DNA from: DASSWG01 sp035704905
GTDB taxonomy: Bacteria > Bacteroidota > Bacteroidia > Flavobacteriales > Flavobacteriaceae
Direction of reading: 5' to 3'
Length of the DNA stretch: 5,303 nucleotides
Assembly (NCBI GenBank): GCA_035704905.1
Contig: DASSWN010000150.1
Span: forward strand, 1 to 5,303
The position numbers and the translations under genes are program-made. Below are positions 1 through 4,551 of the stretch, in pieces. The notes under the pieces are model-generated. The model saw only the letters and a list, made by a program, of their open reading frames with translations, searched no databases and was not told the origin of the DNA. The number at the start of each line of letters is the position of its first letter. Position 1 is the stretch's first letter.

Positions 1-512
1 TAAATATATTGTTCTTTTTGGGCAAGCTTTGCGACATTAGCAACCTTTTTCTGAATTTCCAAAGAAGGCAATTGAATGGGAATATCCTCAACGACCTCTT
101 TATTTATACTTAGCGAATAAGTTCCCGCGGCGTGGGCTTGAAAGTATTGTTGCGCCTCAGTTTTATTAATATACCAAGCTATATAATGCGGATCTACTTT
201 TAAAGTATCCACCTTAATAACATAAAACACCGAACTTGCAACCGATGGAAGCTTATTATCAAGCTCATAAACAGTTGCATAATTATTAGCGCCCTTTGAA
301 ATAAAAAGAATATCCCCTTTTTCTAGATAGTATTTTTCCTTAATTTCATCTGCATCTATCAAAGTACAATCGTTTCCAATGGAAGTATAGTCATTTTCCA
401 TATCTTTCAACTGTATAACGCGTAAATTACCCTTCGGGGAACTATTTATTTTTCCCCTAAAAGAATACCCTGAAGCAATGCCACTGGGTTTTATAATTGA
501 TTTTAACAGCAT
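1..512 (-). CDS. Type I restriction specificity subunit-like protein (HsdS-like, single target-recognition domain), partial
   Basis: Reading leftward from ATG at 512, the frame stays open for 170 codons to the window edge, so the C-terminus is missing. The last two bases in frame are TA, so a stop exactly at the edge cannot be excluded. The protein resembles one target-recognition domain of type I restriction-modification S subunits, which bind the DNA recognition sequence for the methylase/nuclease complex. Typical marks are GDILFISKG (residues 66-74) and IPIQLPSLEIQKKVA (about 144-158), the signature at the end of a recognition domain where the conserved helical arm begins. Full HsdS proteins are about 400 residues with two such domains; here the first domain begins almost at the N-terminus. 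The start at 512 is chosen because AGGTGG lies five bases upstream. An in-frame ATG at 530 would add six residues, and a stop at 546-548 closes the frame upstream. No methylase gene lies upstream in the window, so any partner must lie to the left. It could be a complete small S protein or the first half of a standard one. Confidence 0.8.
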   Translation of the reverse strand, partial: MLLKSIIKPSGIASGYSFRGKINSSPKGNLRVIQLKDMENDYTSIGNDCTLIDADEIKEKYYLEKGDILFISKGANNYATVYELDNKLPSVASSVFYVIKVDTLKVDPHYIAWYINKTEAQQYFQAHAAGTYSLSINKEVVEDIPIQLPSLEIQKKVANVAKLAQKEQYI

Positions 513-553
513 TTTTTCCACCTCATGCATTTTAGAACATAATCGCTACGATG

Positions 554-561
554 CAAAGCTA
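554..561 (-). promoter_or_regulatory. Candidate -7 promoter element for the HsdS-like gene
   Basis: On the minus strand this reads TAGCTTTG, a perfect match to the Bacteroidota -7 consensus TAnnTTTG. It ends about 40 bases before the ATG at 512, a suitable distance for a short leader. I did not find a TTTG -33 element at the usual spacing of about 19 bases, so only half of the promoter is supported. If real, the HsdS-like gene is transcribed from its own promoter. Confidence 0.35.
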
Positions 562-726
562 AATAAATTAAATCAAATAATATTTAATAAAAGCACATAA
601 TTGTCATACTGCATAATTTTTGATTCTATTTCGGTAATATAAACGTCGCATTTTTGTATTATAATTGTAACACTTTTATACCTCTTATAACTGAGACCGT
701 GTTCGGCCCAAAAGTAAAGATATTCA

Positions 727-753
727 GTAAATATATGAAAAACAGATATTTAC
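727..753. repeat. 8-bp inverted repeat in AT-rich DNA
   Basis: GTAAATAT at 727-734 is the exact reverse complement of ATATTTAC at 746-753, with an 11-base spacer. No gene start is close enough to assign it as an operator. In DNA this AT-rich a chance pair is possible. Confidence 0.4.
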
Positions 754-894
754 CAATAAATTTTGTTTAGATTTTGTTGATAAGTCGACGTTATTTTTAT
801 ATAAAAAAATTGTATAAACTATAAAGTTATTATATATTTACAAAACCAGAAAAGTTATTAAAAGTCCACCTGTTCCACGAAAAGGATCGGGTTT

Positions 895-939
895 GCCCAA
901 AAAGCGCGGGGTCTATCCATTTGTTTTTTGGGCTTTTTT
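895..939 (+). terminator. Terminator-like hairpin holding a 17-bp repeat in its loop
   Basis: GCCCAAAAA at 895-903 pairs perfectly with TTTTTGGGC at 925-933, giving a 9-bp stem. A run of six T follows at 934-939, so on the plus strand it has the layout of an intrinsic terminator. The loop is long for a terminator (21 bases, 904-924) and contains the 17-bp sequence that recurs at the end of the HU-like gene. No rightward gene is seen upstream of it in the window, so its role as a terminator is doubtful. It may be a DNA hairpin or a remnant of a mobile or duplicated segment. Confidence 0.45.
906..922. repeat. 17-bp direct repeat, copy 1
   Basis: GCGGGGTCTATCCATTT occurs here and again, identical and in the same orientation, at 1293-1309. 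This copy lies in the hairpin loop of 895-933, in noncoding DNA. A perfect 17-base match by chance within about 5 kb is unlikely. Confidence 0.75.
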
Positions 940-1142
940 GATTCTTTTTTTGTGTTTTTTGTCCCAAACCACCTTTCCATTCCTCAAAACCAGTTGTTTT
1001 TAGATGTTTCCGGGTATATTTCTGGAGTTTGATGCGTATAAATTGGTGGAAACAGTCGCTCAAAGGGTACTATAACCCAATCCTTTTTCGAACTAATTTT
1101 CGCCCTACCTATTGTTTTTTTTTATTGAACTAAGAGTTTTAT

Positions 1143-1240
1143 TCAAATCTCTCTAGAAGTTTGTTGAACTTAAGCGGGAGATTTGATTCGCTCATCCTAT
1201 TGATTCGAGCAACCCGATAGGTTGGGTTTTTGGAAAAACC
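1143..1240. other. Segment with several nested inverted repeats, possible structured RNA or recombination remnant
   Basis: TCAAATCTC at 1143-1151 pairs with GAGATTTGA at 1178-1186, a perfect 9-bp stem. Inside it AAGTT (1157-1161) pairs with AACTT (1167-1171). To the right, CCTAT (1196-1200) pairs with ATAGG (1217-1221), AACCC (1211-1215) pairs with GGGTT (1224-1228), and GGTTTTT faces AAAAACC at 1225-1240; these last helices partly exclude each other. TTGATTCG occurs twice, at 1183-1190 and 1200-1207. I could not fold it into a tRNA cloverleaf. It lies just past the terminator of the HU-like gene, so it may be transcribed separately or not at all. Confidence 0.3.
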
Positions 1241-1243
1241 AAT

Positions 1244-1273
1244 AAAAAAACCCTTTCAAAAAAATTGAAAGGG
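1244..1273 (-). terminator. Intrinsic terminator of the HU-like gene
   Basis: CCCTTTCAA at 1251-1259 and TTGAAAGGG at 1265-1273 form a perfect 9-bp stem with a five-base loop. On the minus strand the stem is followed by seven T (plus-strand A run 1244-1250), the classic Rho-independent layout. It begins 27 bases past the stop codon of the leftward HU-like gene and should end its transcript. Confidence 0.85.
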
Positions 1274-1292
1274 TCTTTCGAATTAAAAACTG

Positions 1293-1309
1293 GCGGGGTC
1301 TATCCATTT
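1293..1309. repeat. 17-bp direct repeat, copy 2, spanning the stop of the HU-like gene
   Basis: This copy is identical to 906-922. It covers the final codons of the HU-like gene (Asn-Gly), the TAG stop at 1300-1302 and the seven bases beyond it. The two copies start 387 bp apart. One explanation is that a fragment of this gene's 3' end was copied or left behind at the other site. Confidence 0.75.
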
Positions 1310-1683
1310 ACCAGCTTGTAATCCAAGGTTCGCAACATATCGCGAAATCGCCGTCCCGGCCGAAAATTCAGGTGGGCGCTCTTTATAGAACTGGAATTGA
1401 CTTCATCCGGAAGTTCATTTCCGTGGGAGCGTACCCCAACTTGAAACCGGCCAACTTTTCCGAGCTCAACGATCCTGCCCGAGCGAAGCTCGTCCATGAT
1501 ATTGTGCTCCAAAGCGAGCAAAACGGCATAGCAGTCCGACTCTCGAACTGTGCTCTGATTGGATGCCAAATACGCCAGCCTTTCCAGATCGACGCGCCCA
1601 TTCGCAATTGCCTGGGCATAAAATTTCTCGGGCAGGTTGACATCCTGAGGGTTTTTCCTCCCGATACTTTTAATTGAAACCAT
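1300..1683 (-). CDS. HU-HIG family DNA-binding protein
   Basis: This 127-residue protein starts at ATG 1683. Its pattern matches the Bacteroidota HU-like (HU-HIG) family: RKNPQD near the N-terminus, then LPEKFYAQAIANGRVDLERLA (about 17-37), a helical part to about residue 68, GRIVELGKVGRFQVGVRSHG (69-88) and LNFRPGRRFRDML (105-117). These are the HU-fold helices, beta-arm start and the FRPG motif. Such proteins bind DNA with little sequence preference and shape the nucleoid; this one's specific role is unknown. It stands alone, with a strong terminator downstream and an inverted-repeat-rich region upstream. I saw no full promoter; TAGTTTCG near 1738 (minus strand) misses the -7 consensus by one base. 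Its GC content is clearly above that of the flanking DNA, and a 17-bp repeat spans its stop, which may hint at a different history from its neighbours. Frames on the plus strand within it are shadows. Confidence 0.85.
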   Translation of the reverse strand: MVSIKSIGRKNPQDVNLPEKFYAQAIANGRVDLERLAYLASNQSTVRESDCYAVLLALEHNIMDELRSGRIVELGKVGRFQVGVRSHGNELPDEVNSSSIKSAHLNFRPGRRFRDMLRTLDYKLVNG

Positions 1684-1838
1684 TTTATTATGGTTTAAAT
1701 TTCGCCCTTTTTCTCAGGCGGTCTGCACGAAACTATTTCGTCTTGACATAGCTAAGCTAAACAAAAATGAATCTGAAATTAAAATTCCATAATAAACTTT
1801 TCAACAGGTTATTAACCAAATTGATGAATAATCAACAG

Positions 1839-1869
1839 ATTGAATATTGGAATATTGACAATATTCAAT
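1839..1869. repeat. 11-bp inverted repeat with a third AATATT core, possible operator
   Basis: ATTGAATATTG at 1839-1849 is the exact reverse complement of CAATATTCAAT at 1859-1869. The spacer holds another GAATATTG (1850-1857), so three AATATT cores follow at intervals of eight and nine bases. It lies about 155-185 bases upstream of the HU-like start. It could be a binding site for a dimeric regulator or an AT-rich cruciform; no regulator can be named. Confidence 0.5.
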
Positions 1870-1970
1870 ACTCAAATCCATTTATCGATAATTATAACAT
1901 TTAGCGACGATTTACATTTGACGGAAAGGCTGAGAAGAATATTTAGTCCTTTTATGGGGGAAAAAGACAT

Positions 1971-1989
1971 TTGGCGGAAACCACGCCAA
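1971..1989 (-). terminator. Possible terminator of the redoxin gene
   Basis: TTGGCG (1971-1976) and CGCCAA (1984-1989) form a 6-bp stem with a seven-base loop. On the minus strand it starts 47 bases after the redoxin stop and is followed, after four other bases, by five T. The stem is short and the T-run is offset, so this is a modest candidate. Confidence 0.35.
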
Positions 1990-2036
1990 CAACTTTTTAT
2001 GATTTTAGAAACATGCCAAAACCCCTAACACATAAT

Positions 2037-2594
2037 TCATAACCTCCATTTAATCCCACAACCCATACTCGGTTTCTGGTCTTTCCGTTGGGGATTGTTG
2101 TTCAAAATATTATCCAATGATTCTCGGAGGTCGCGACCGTTCACCGGAATTCCATTTCCCGGACGGGAATTGTCGAGTTGGCCTCGGTACACTAGTTTCA
2201 ACGCATCGTCGAACACATAAAAATCCGGCGTGCAAGCGGCCTGATAGGCTTTGGCGACTTCTTGGGTTTGGTCGTACAAATAGGGAAATGGGTAATTCTC
2301 ATCGCGAGCGGTGCGCCACATAAGATCGGGATGATCGAGCGGGTAATTTTCCACATCATTGCTCGAAATGGCCACAAAACCGAAGCCAACAACTCGATAA
2401 TCATTGGCGATACGAACAATTTCTTGGTTCACATGTTTCACAAACGGACAATGATTGCAGAGAAACATAACGACGGTTCCCTTTTTTCCTCGAATATCTT
2501 TTAAGGTATAAAGATCGGAGGTTACAGCATCCACCAATTGAAAATCGGGAGCTTTCGTTCCCAAGGGAAGCATTTTGGACGAAATGGGTGGCAT
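2037..2594 (-). CDS. Thioredoxin-fold redoxin (AhpC/TSA-like, PRX-like subgroup)
   Basis: This 185-residue protein starts at ATG 2594. It has the redoxin opening LGTKAPDFQL (11-20), a strand leading to FLCNHCPFVKH (44-54) with a Cys46-Asn-His-Cys49 pair at the active-site position, ACTPDF (120-125) at the usual cis-loop position with a further Cys121, and a C-terminal SMGCGIKW with Cys179. This combination matches a family of small cytoplasmic thioredoxin/peroxiredoxin-like proteins whose substrates are poorly known. No signal peptide is seen, so it is probably cytosolic. It likely carries out thiol-disulfide exchange or peroxide reduction; that is inferred from the fold. It is transcribed alone, divergent from csaA. 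A -7 match lies just upstream, and a weak hairpin downstream could end the transcript. Plus-strand frames inside it are shadows. Confidence 0.88.
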   Translation of the reverse strand: MPPISSKMLPLGTKAPDFQLVDAVTSDLYTLKDIRGKKGTVVMFLCNHCPFVKHVNQEIVRIANDYRVVGFGFVAISSNDVENYPLDHPDLMWRTARDENYPFPYLYDQTQEVAKAYQAACTPDFYVFDDALKLVYRGQLDNSRPGNGIPVNGRDLRESLDNILNNNPQRKDQKPSMGCGIKWRL

Positions 2595-2615
2595 AAGTTG
2601 TTAAAAATTATATCA

Positions 2616-2623
2616 CAAATTTA
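2616..2623 (-). promoter_or_regulatory. Candidate -7 promoter element for the redoxin gene
   Basis: The minus strand reads TAAATTTG, matching the Bacteroidota consensus TAnnTTTG exactly. It ends 21 bases before the ATG at 2594, which would give a very short leader. A -33 TTTG at the usual distance is not seen. Short AT-rich motifs like this can arise by chance. Confidence 0.35.
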
Positions 2624-2720
2624 ATCAAATAAACCCGAATAGGTCTTCCGCAAAAAGGAAAATGGTATTTTAGCGGGAAGCGGGAAGCAGAATGCTAAAA
2701 ATCTAAAACACCCGACAGCC

Positions 2721-2775
2721 TAAAGCTTATAGCCTATAGCTTATAGCCTATAGCTTAAAGCCTATAGCTTAAAAC
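2721..2775. repeat. 14-bp tandem repeat array upstream of csaA
   Basis: Four units follow head to tail: TAAAGCTTATAGCC (2721-2734), TATAGCTTATAGCC (2735-2748), TATAGCTTAAAGCC (2749-2762) and a last shortened TATAGCTTAAAAC (2763-2775). Units differ by one or two bases and each contains TAGCTTA or AAGCTTA. The array ends nine bases before the csaA start codon, so it occupies the place of its leader and core promoter. A smaller GCGGGAA duplication lies just upstream, at 2673-2686. Confidence 0.9.
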
Positions 2776-2784
2776 AGACAACAA

Positions 2785-3117
2785 ATGGAAATTAATTGGA
2801 AAGATTTCGAAAAAGTTGATATGCGCGTCGGCACCGTAATTGCTGTTCGGCCCTTTCCGGAAGCACGAAAACCGGCTTATCAACTGGAAATAGATTTTGG
2901 TCCGGAAATCGGTATGAAAAAAACATCGGCACAAATCACAGAACGCTACGAACCGGAAGATTTATTGAACCGACAAATTATTGCGGTTGTCAATTTCCCA
3001 AAAAAACAAATCGCCCATTTTATGAGCGAATGTTTGATTTTGGGTACGGTCGATGGTTCATCCGTAACTTTATTGCAACCCGGTGCAAAAGTCCAAAACG
3101 GATTGCGGATCGGATGA
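2785..3117 (+). CDS. csaA: CsaA-type tRNA-binding domain protein
   Basis: This 110-residue protein is a single OB-fold tRNA-binding domain of the CsaA/Trbp111 type, at its usual full length. The sequence shows FEKVDMRVGTVIAVRPFPEARKP-like opening residues (8-30), LEIDFGPEIGMKKTSAQIT (34-52), the family motif IIAVVNFPKKQIAHFMSE (65-82) and a closing VTLLQPGAKVQNGLRIG. CsaA proteins act as homodimers; in Bacillus subtilis CsaA has been described as an export-related chaperone, and the fold binds tRNA in relatives. The cellular role here is not certain. The start ATG follows an A-rich leader without a Shine-Dalgarno sequence, common in this phylum. A tandem repeat sits directly upstream. The gene points right, as do the regulator and later genes, but an 89-bp gap with a simple-sequence tract makes an operon with them uncertain. 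Confidence 0.92.
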   Translation: MEINWKDFEKVDMRVGTVIAVRPFPEARKPAYQLEIDFGPEIGMKKTSAQITERYEPEDLLNRQIIAVVNFPKKQIAHFMSECLILGTVDGSSVTLLQPGAKVQNGLRIG

Positions 3118-3125
3118 TCGAAAAA

Positions 3126-3157
3126 GAATGAATGAATGAATGATTGATTGATTGATT
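3126..3157. repeat. Tetranucleotide tract (GAAT)4 then (GATT)4
   Basis: Four GAAT units (3126-3141) run directly into four GATT units (3142-3157), followed by the related GACT and GATC. AAGAATGA at 3124-3131 is the reverse complement of TCATTCTT at 3164-3171, so the tract could fold into a loop. It lies between the csaA stop and the regulator start, about 50-80 bases upstream of the latter, where the promoter is expected. Tracts of this type change length by replication slippage. Confidence 0.9.
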
Positions 3158-3206
3158 GACTGATCATTCTTCCGAATAATTACCTAATTTTAAAAAAAAT
3201 ATCAAA

Positions 3207-3839
3207 ATGAATCCATTGCTGCACGACGCCTATTCTTTTGTTTTTGAAGATGCCCTGCTTGAGGAAATTGAAAAAAACGGACTGTATAAGGAAATAAAAG
3301 AAAAAGAAAGGATTATAGAAATCGGGGATTATGTAAAAAATATGCCGCTGCTTTTGGACGGCGCCATAAAAATTTTACGCGAAGACAAGGGAGGCGATGA
3401 ATTGCTTTTATATTTCATAGAACGTGGTGATACATGCGCAATGACGCTTTCTTGCTGTCTTGGACATACAAAAAGTGGAATTCGGGCCATTGCCGAAAAA
3501 GATACTTCCTTGATTATGATCCCCATTGAAAAAATGGAGGAATGGACCGCAAAATATAAAAGTTGGCGCAATTTCGTGTTCGAAAGTTACCAAACCCGGC
3601 TTTCCGAAATGTTGGACACCATTGACACCATTGCGTTTATGAATATGGACCAACGGCTGATGCACTACCTCCAGGACAAAGCAAAAATCAATCAAAACGA
3701 AATTTTGAACGTGACGCACCAACAAATTTCAGAAGATATGCATACTTCGCGCGTGGTGATTTCCAGGATACTCAAAAAACTGGAAAACGAAGGGAAAATC
3801 AAACTGCAACGGAACTATATTTTAGTTAAAGAACTCTGA
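3207..3839 (+). CDS. Crp/Fnr-family transcriptional regulator
   Basis: This 210-residue protein has the usual length and layout of Crp/Fnr regulators: a cyclic-nucleotide-binding-type beta-barrel (about 20-115), a long dimer helix (about 118-145) and a winged helix-turn-helix. The HTH runs from VTHQQISEDMHTSR (169-182) into VVISRILKKLENEGKI (183-198), typical for the family. The sensor domain lacks the N-terminal cysteine set of iron-sulfur FNR. The phosphate-binding motif of cAMP-binding Crp is also not obvious. It does carry Cys77, Cys83 and Cys84 in CAMTLSCCLG, which could sense oxidants or sulfur species; this is inference. The start ATG is preceded by an A-rich leader. It lies 81 bases upstream of a TlpA-like gene and a YeiH-type gene in the same direction, so it probably controls them. 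A GATT tract upstream contains repeated TTGAT half-sites reminiscent of FNR boxes. Confidence 0.9.
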   Translation: MNPLLHDAYSFVFEDALLEEIEKNGLYKEIKEKERIIEIGDYVKNMPLLLDGAIKILREDKGGDELLLYFIERGDTCAMTLSCCLGHTKSGIRAIAEKDTSLIMIPIEKMEEWTAKYKSWRNFVFESYQTRLSEMLDTIDTIAFMNMDQRLMHYLQDKAKINQNEILNVTHQQISEDMHTSRVVISRILKKLENEGKIKLQRNYILVKEL

Positions 3840-3886
3840 GAAATAGTTGTGTAACATTGGTTGCTGTCAATTCCCGCCTCTTGGTC

Positions 3887-3894
3887 TAATTTTG
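3887..3894 (+). promoter_or_regulatory. Candidate -7 promoter element for the TlpA-like gene
   Basis: TAATTTTG matches the Bacteroidota -7 consensus TAnnTTTG exactly and ends 26 bases before the TlpA-like start. TTG at 3861-3863 could be a -33 element, but the 23-base gap is longer than the usual 19 or so. If used, the two downstream genes have a promoter of their own that the regulator could act on. Confidence 0.35.
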
Positions 3895-3920
3895 TCCTTT
3901 CAAGAAAACGCAAAATCAAG

Positions 3921-4502
3921 ATGAAGAAAAAACTGAAAAAGGAACTGGTGCAATGGGCCGCGATTGGCGGTGTGTTTTTAGTACTCTTCCTGACCGGTCT
4001 GCACACAGAGGTTTTCGGTTTTTTGCAAGGGGGAATCCTCGCCACCGGAATCATAACGCCCGATATCGAAGAGCAGGCCGAAGCAAACGCGACCCAAGCA
4101 GATTTGAACGTCCCGCTTCTCAATTCAAAAGGGGAAAGCCTGAATATGCGTGAATTTGAAGGCAAAGTTGTTTTTATGAATGTTTGGGCCACGTGGTGCG
4201 CGCCTTGTGTGGCCGAAATGCCGGGAATCAATAATCTTTACAACGACATTCAGGATGAAAACATTGAATTTGTGATGCTTTCCGTGGACGATCAGTTTGA
4301 AAAAGCCGTTGCGTTCAAGACCCGTAAAAATTTTGATTTTGAAGTGTACCGTTCGGCGGGAAATTTTCCCGAAATGTACCAAACCAGCACGATTCCCACT
4401 ACCTATATTATCGATGCGGAAGGAAATTTGGTGCTGGAACACAAAGGAATGGCAAATTACCATTCCGATGAATTCAAAAATTTCCTTCGAAAACTAATGT
4501 AG
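3921..4502 (+). CDS. Membrane-anchored TlpA/ResA-like thioredoxin
   Basis: This 193-residue protein starts at ATG 3921. An upstream in-frame TTG at 3861 would add 20 residues but would bury the basic-hydrophobic N-terminus, so I reject it. Residues 1-9 are Lys-rich and 11-27 form one hydrophobic segment. There is no lipobox Cys, so this is probably an uncleaved anchor with the domain in the periplasm. After a linker comes a thioredoxin fold from about residue 58: GKVVFMNVWATWCAPCVAEMPG has the redox pair Cys93 and Cys96, followed by FVMLSVDD (117-124), the cis-proline at IPTTYIID (158-165, Pro159) and a C-terminal helix. TlpA/ResA proteins usually reduce disulfides on periplasmic client proteins, for example in cytochrome c maturation or sulfur handling. 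The client here is unknown. A YeiH-type gene follows after 49 bases with no terminator, which points to co-transcription and perhaps joint function. Confidence 0.9.
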   Translation: MKKKLKKELVQWAAIGGVFLVLFLTGLHTEVFGFLQGGILATGIITPDIEEQAEANATQADLNVPLLNSKGESLNMREFEGKVVFMNVWATWCAPCVAEMPGINNLYNDIQDENIEFVMLSVDDQFEKAVAFKTRKNFDFEVYRSAGNFPEMYQTSTIPTTYIIDAEGNLVLEHKGMANYHSDEFKNFLRKLM

Positions 4503-4551
4503 CTTTTTGCGCATCAAAACCCGGTACAAACAGTTTTTTACAAAATAAGCA

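Larger units (their letters stand above)
513..1299. other. AT-rich intergenic region without a convincing gene
   Basis: This stretch of almost 800 bases between two leftward genes has no believable coding region. It is strongly AT-rich up to about 860 and has long T-runs between 920 and 960. It contains an 8-bp inverted repeat (GTAAATAT at 727-734, ATATTTAC at 746-753), a terminator-like hairpin at 895-939, a structured segment at 1143-1240 and the terminator of the HU-like gene at 1244-1273. A minus-strand frame at 830-1063 has no ATG start, is rich in Lys and Asn, and looks like translated noncoding DNA. The region may be decayed mobile or duplicated DNA, but nothing in it proves this. Confidence 0.6.
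1684..2036. other. Intergenic region rich in inverted repeats, no convincing gene
   Basis: This lies between the redoxin stop and the HU-like start, both leftward. Besides the features listed separately it holds CGAAA/TTTCG (1728-1740), TAGCT/AGCTA (1749-1759) and GGTTA/TAACC (1808-1818). TCAACAG occurs twice, 31 bases apart, at 1801 and 1832. An open plus-strand stretch from 1840 begins with TTG inside the inverted repeat and shows no recognisable domain, so I do not call it a gene. The region probably carries the HU-like promoter and operators. Confidence 0.5.

Noticed and set aside
690..716. GAGACCGTGTTCGGCCCAAA region resembling an insertion-sequence end
   Set aside because: No inverted partner and no transposase fragment were found in the window, so the resemblance is too weak to call.
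830..1063. Minus-strand open frame of 77 codons
   Set aside because: It begins with TTG rather than ATG, is Lys/Asn/Phe-rich without any domain, and covers the hairpin and T-runs. It looks like translated spacer DNA.
1132..1156. TTCAAATCTCTCTAG resembling a tRNA 3' end (attachment-site remnant)
   Set aside because: The bases before the loop-like TTCAAAT do not pair with those after it to form a T-stem, and no acceptor or anticodon arm could be built.
1372..1677. Plus-strand frame opposite the HU-like gene
   Set aside because: It is the antisense shadow of a well-supported HU-HIG gene and shows no recognisable domain.
1801..1820. TCAACAGGTTATTAACC as a DnaA box or origin element
   Set aside because: TTATTAACC differs from TTATCCACA at three positions and no cluster of true boxes is present.
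1840..2028. Plus-strand frame of 62 codons
   Set aside because: It starts with TTG inside an inverted repeat, has no recognisable domain and crosses the candidate redoxin terminator.
3861..3920. N-terminal extension of the TlpA-like protein from TTG at 3861
   Set aside because: It would put 20 extra residues ahead of a normal Lys-rich membrane anchor start and would overlap the candidate -7 element.
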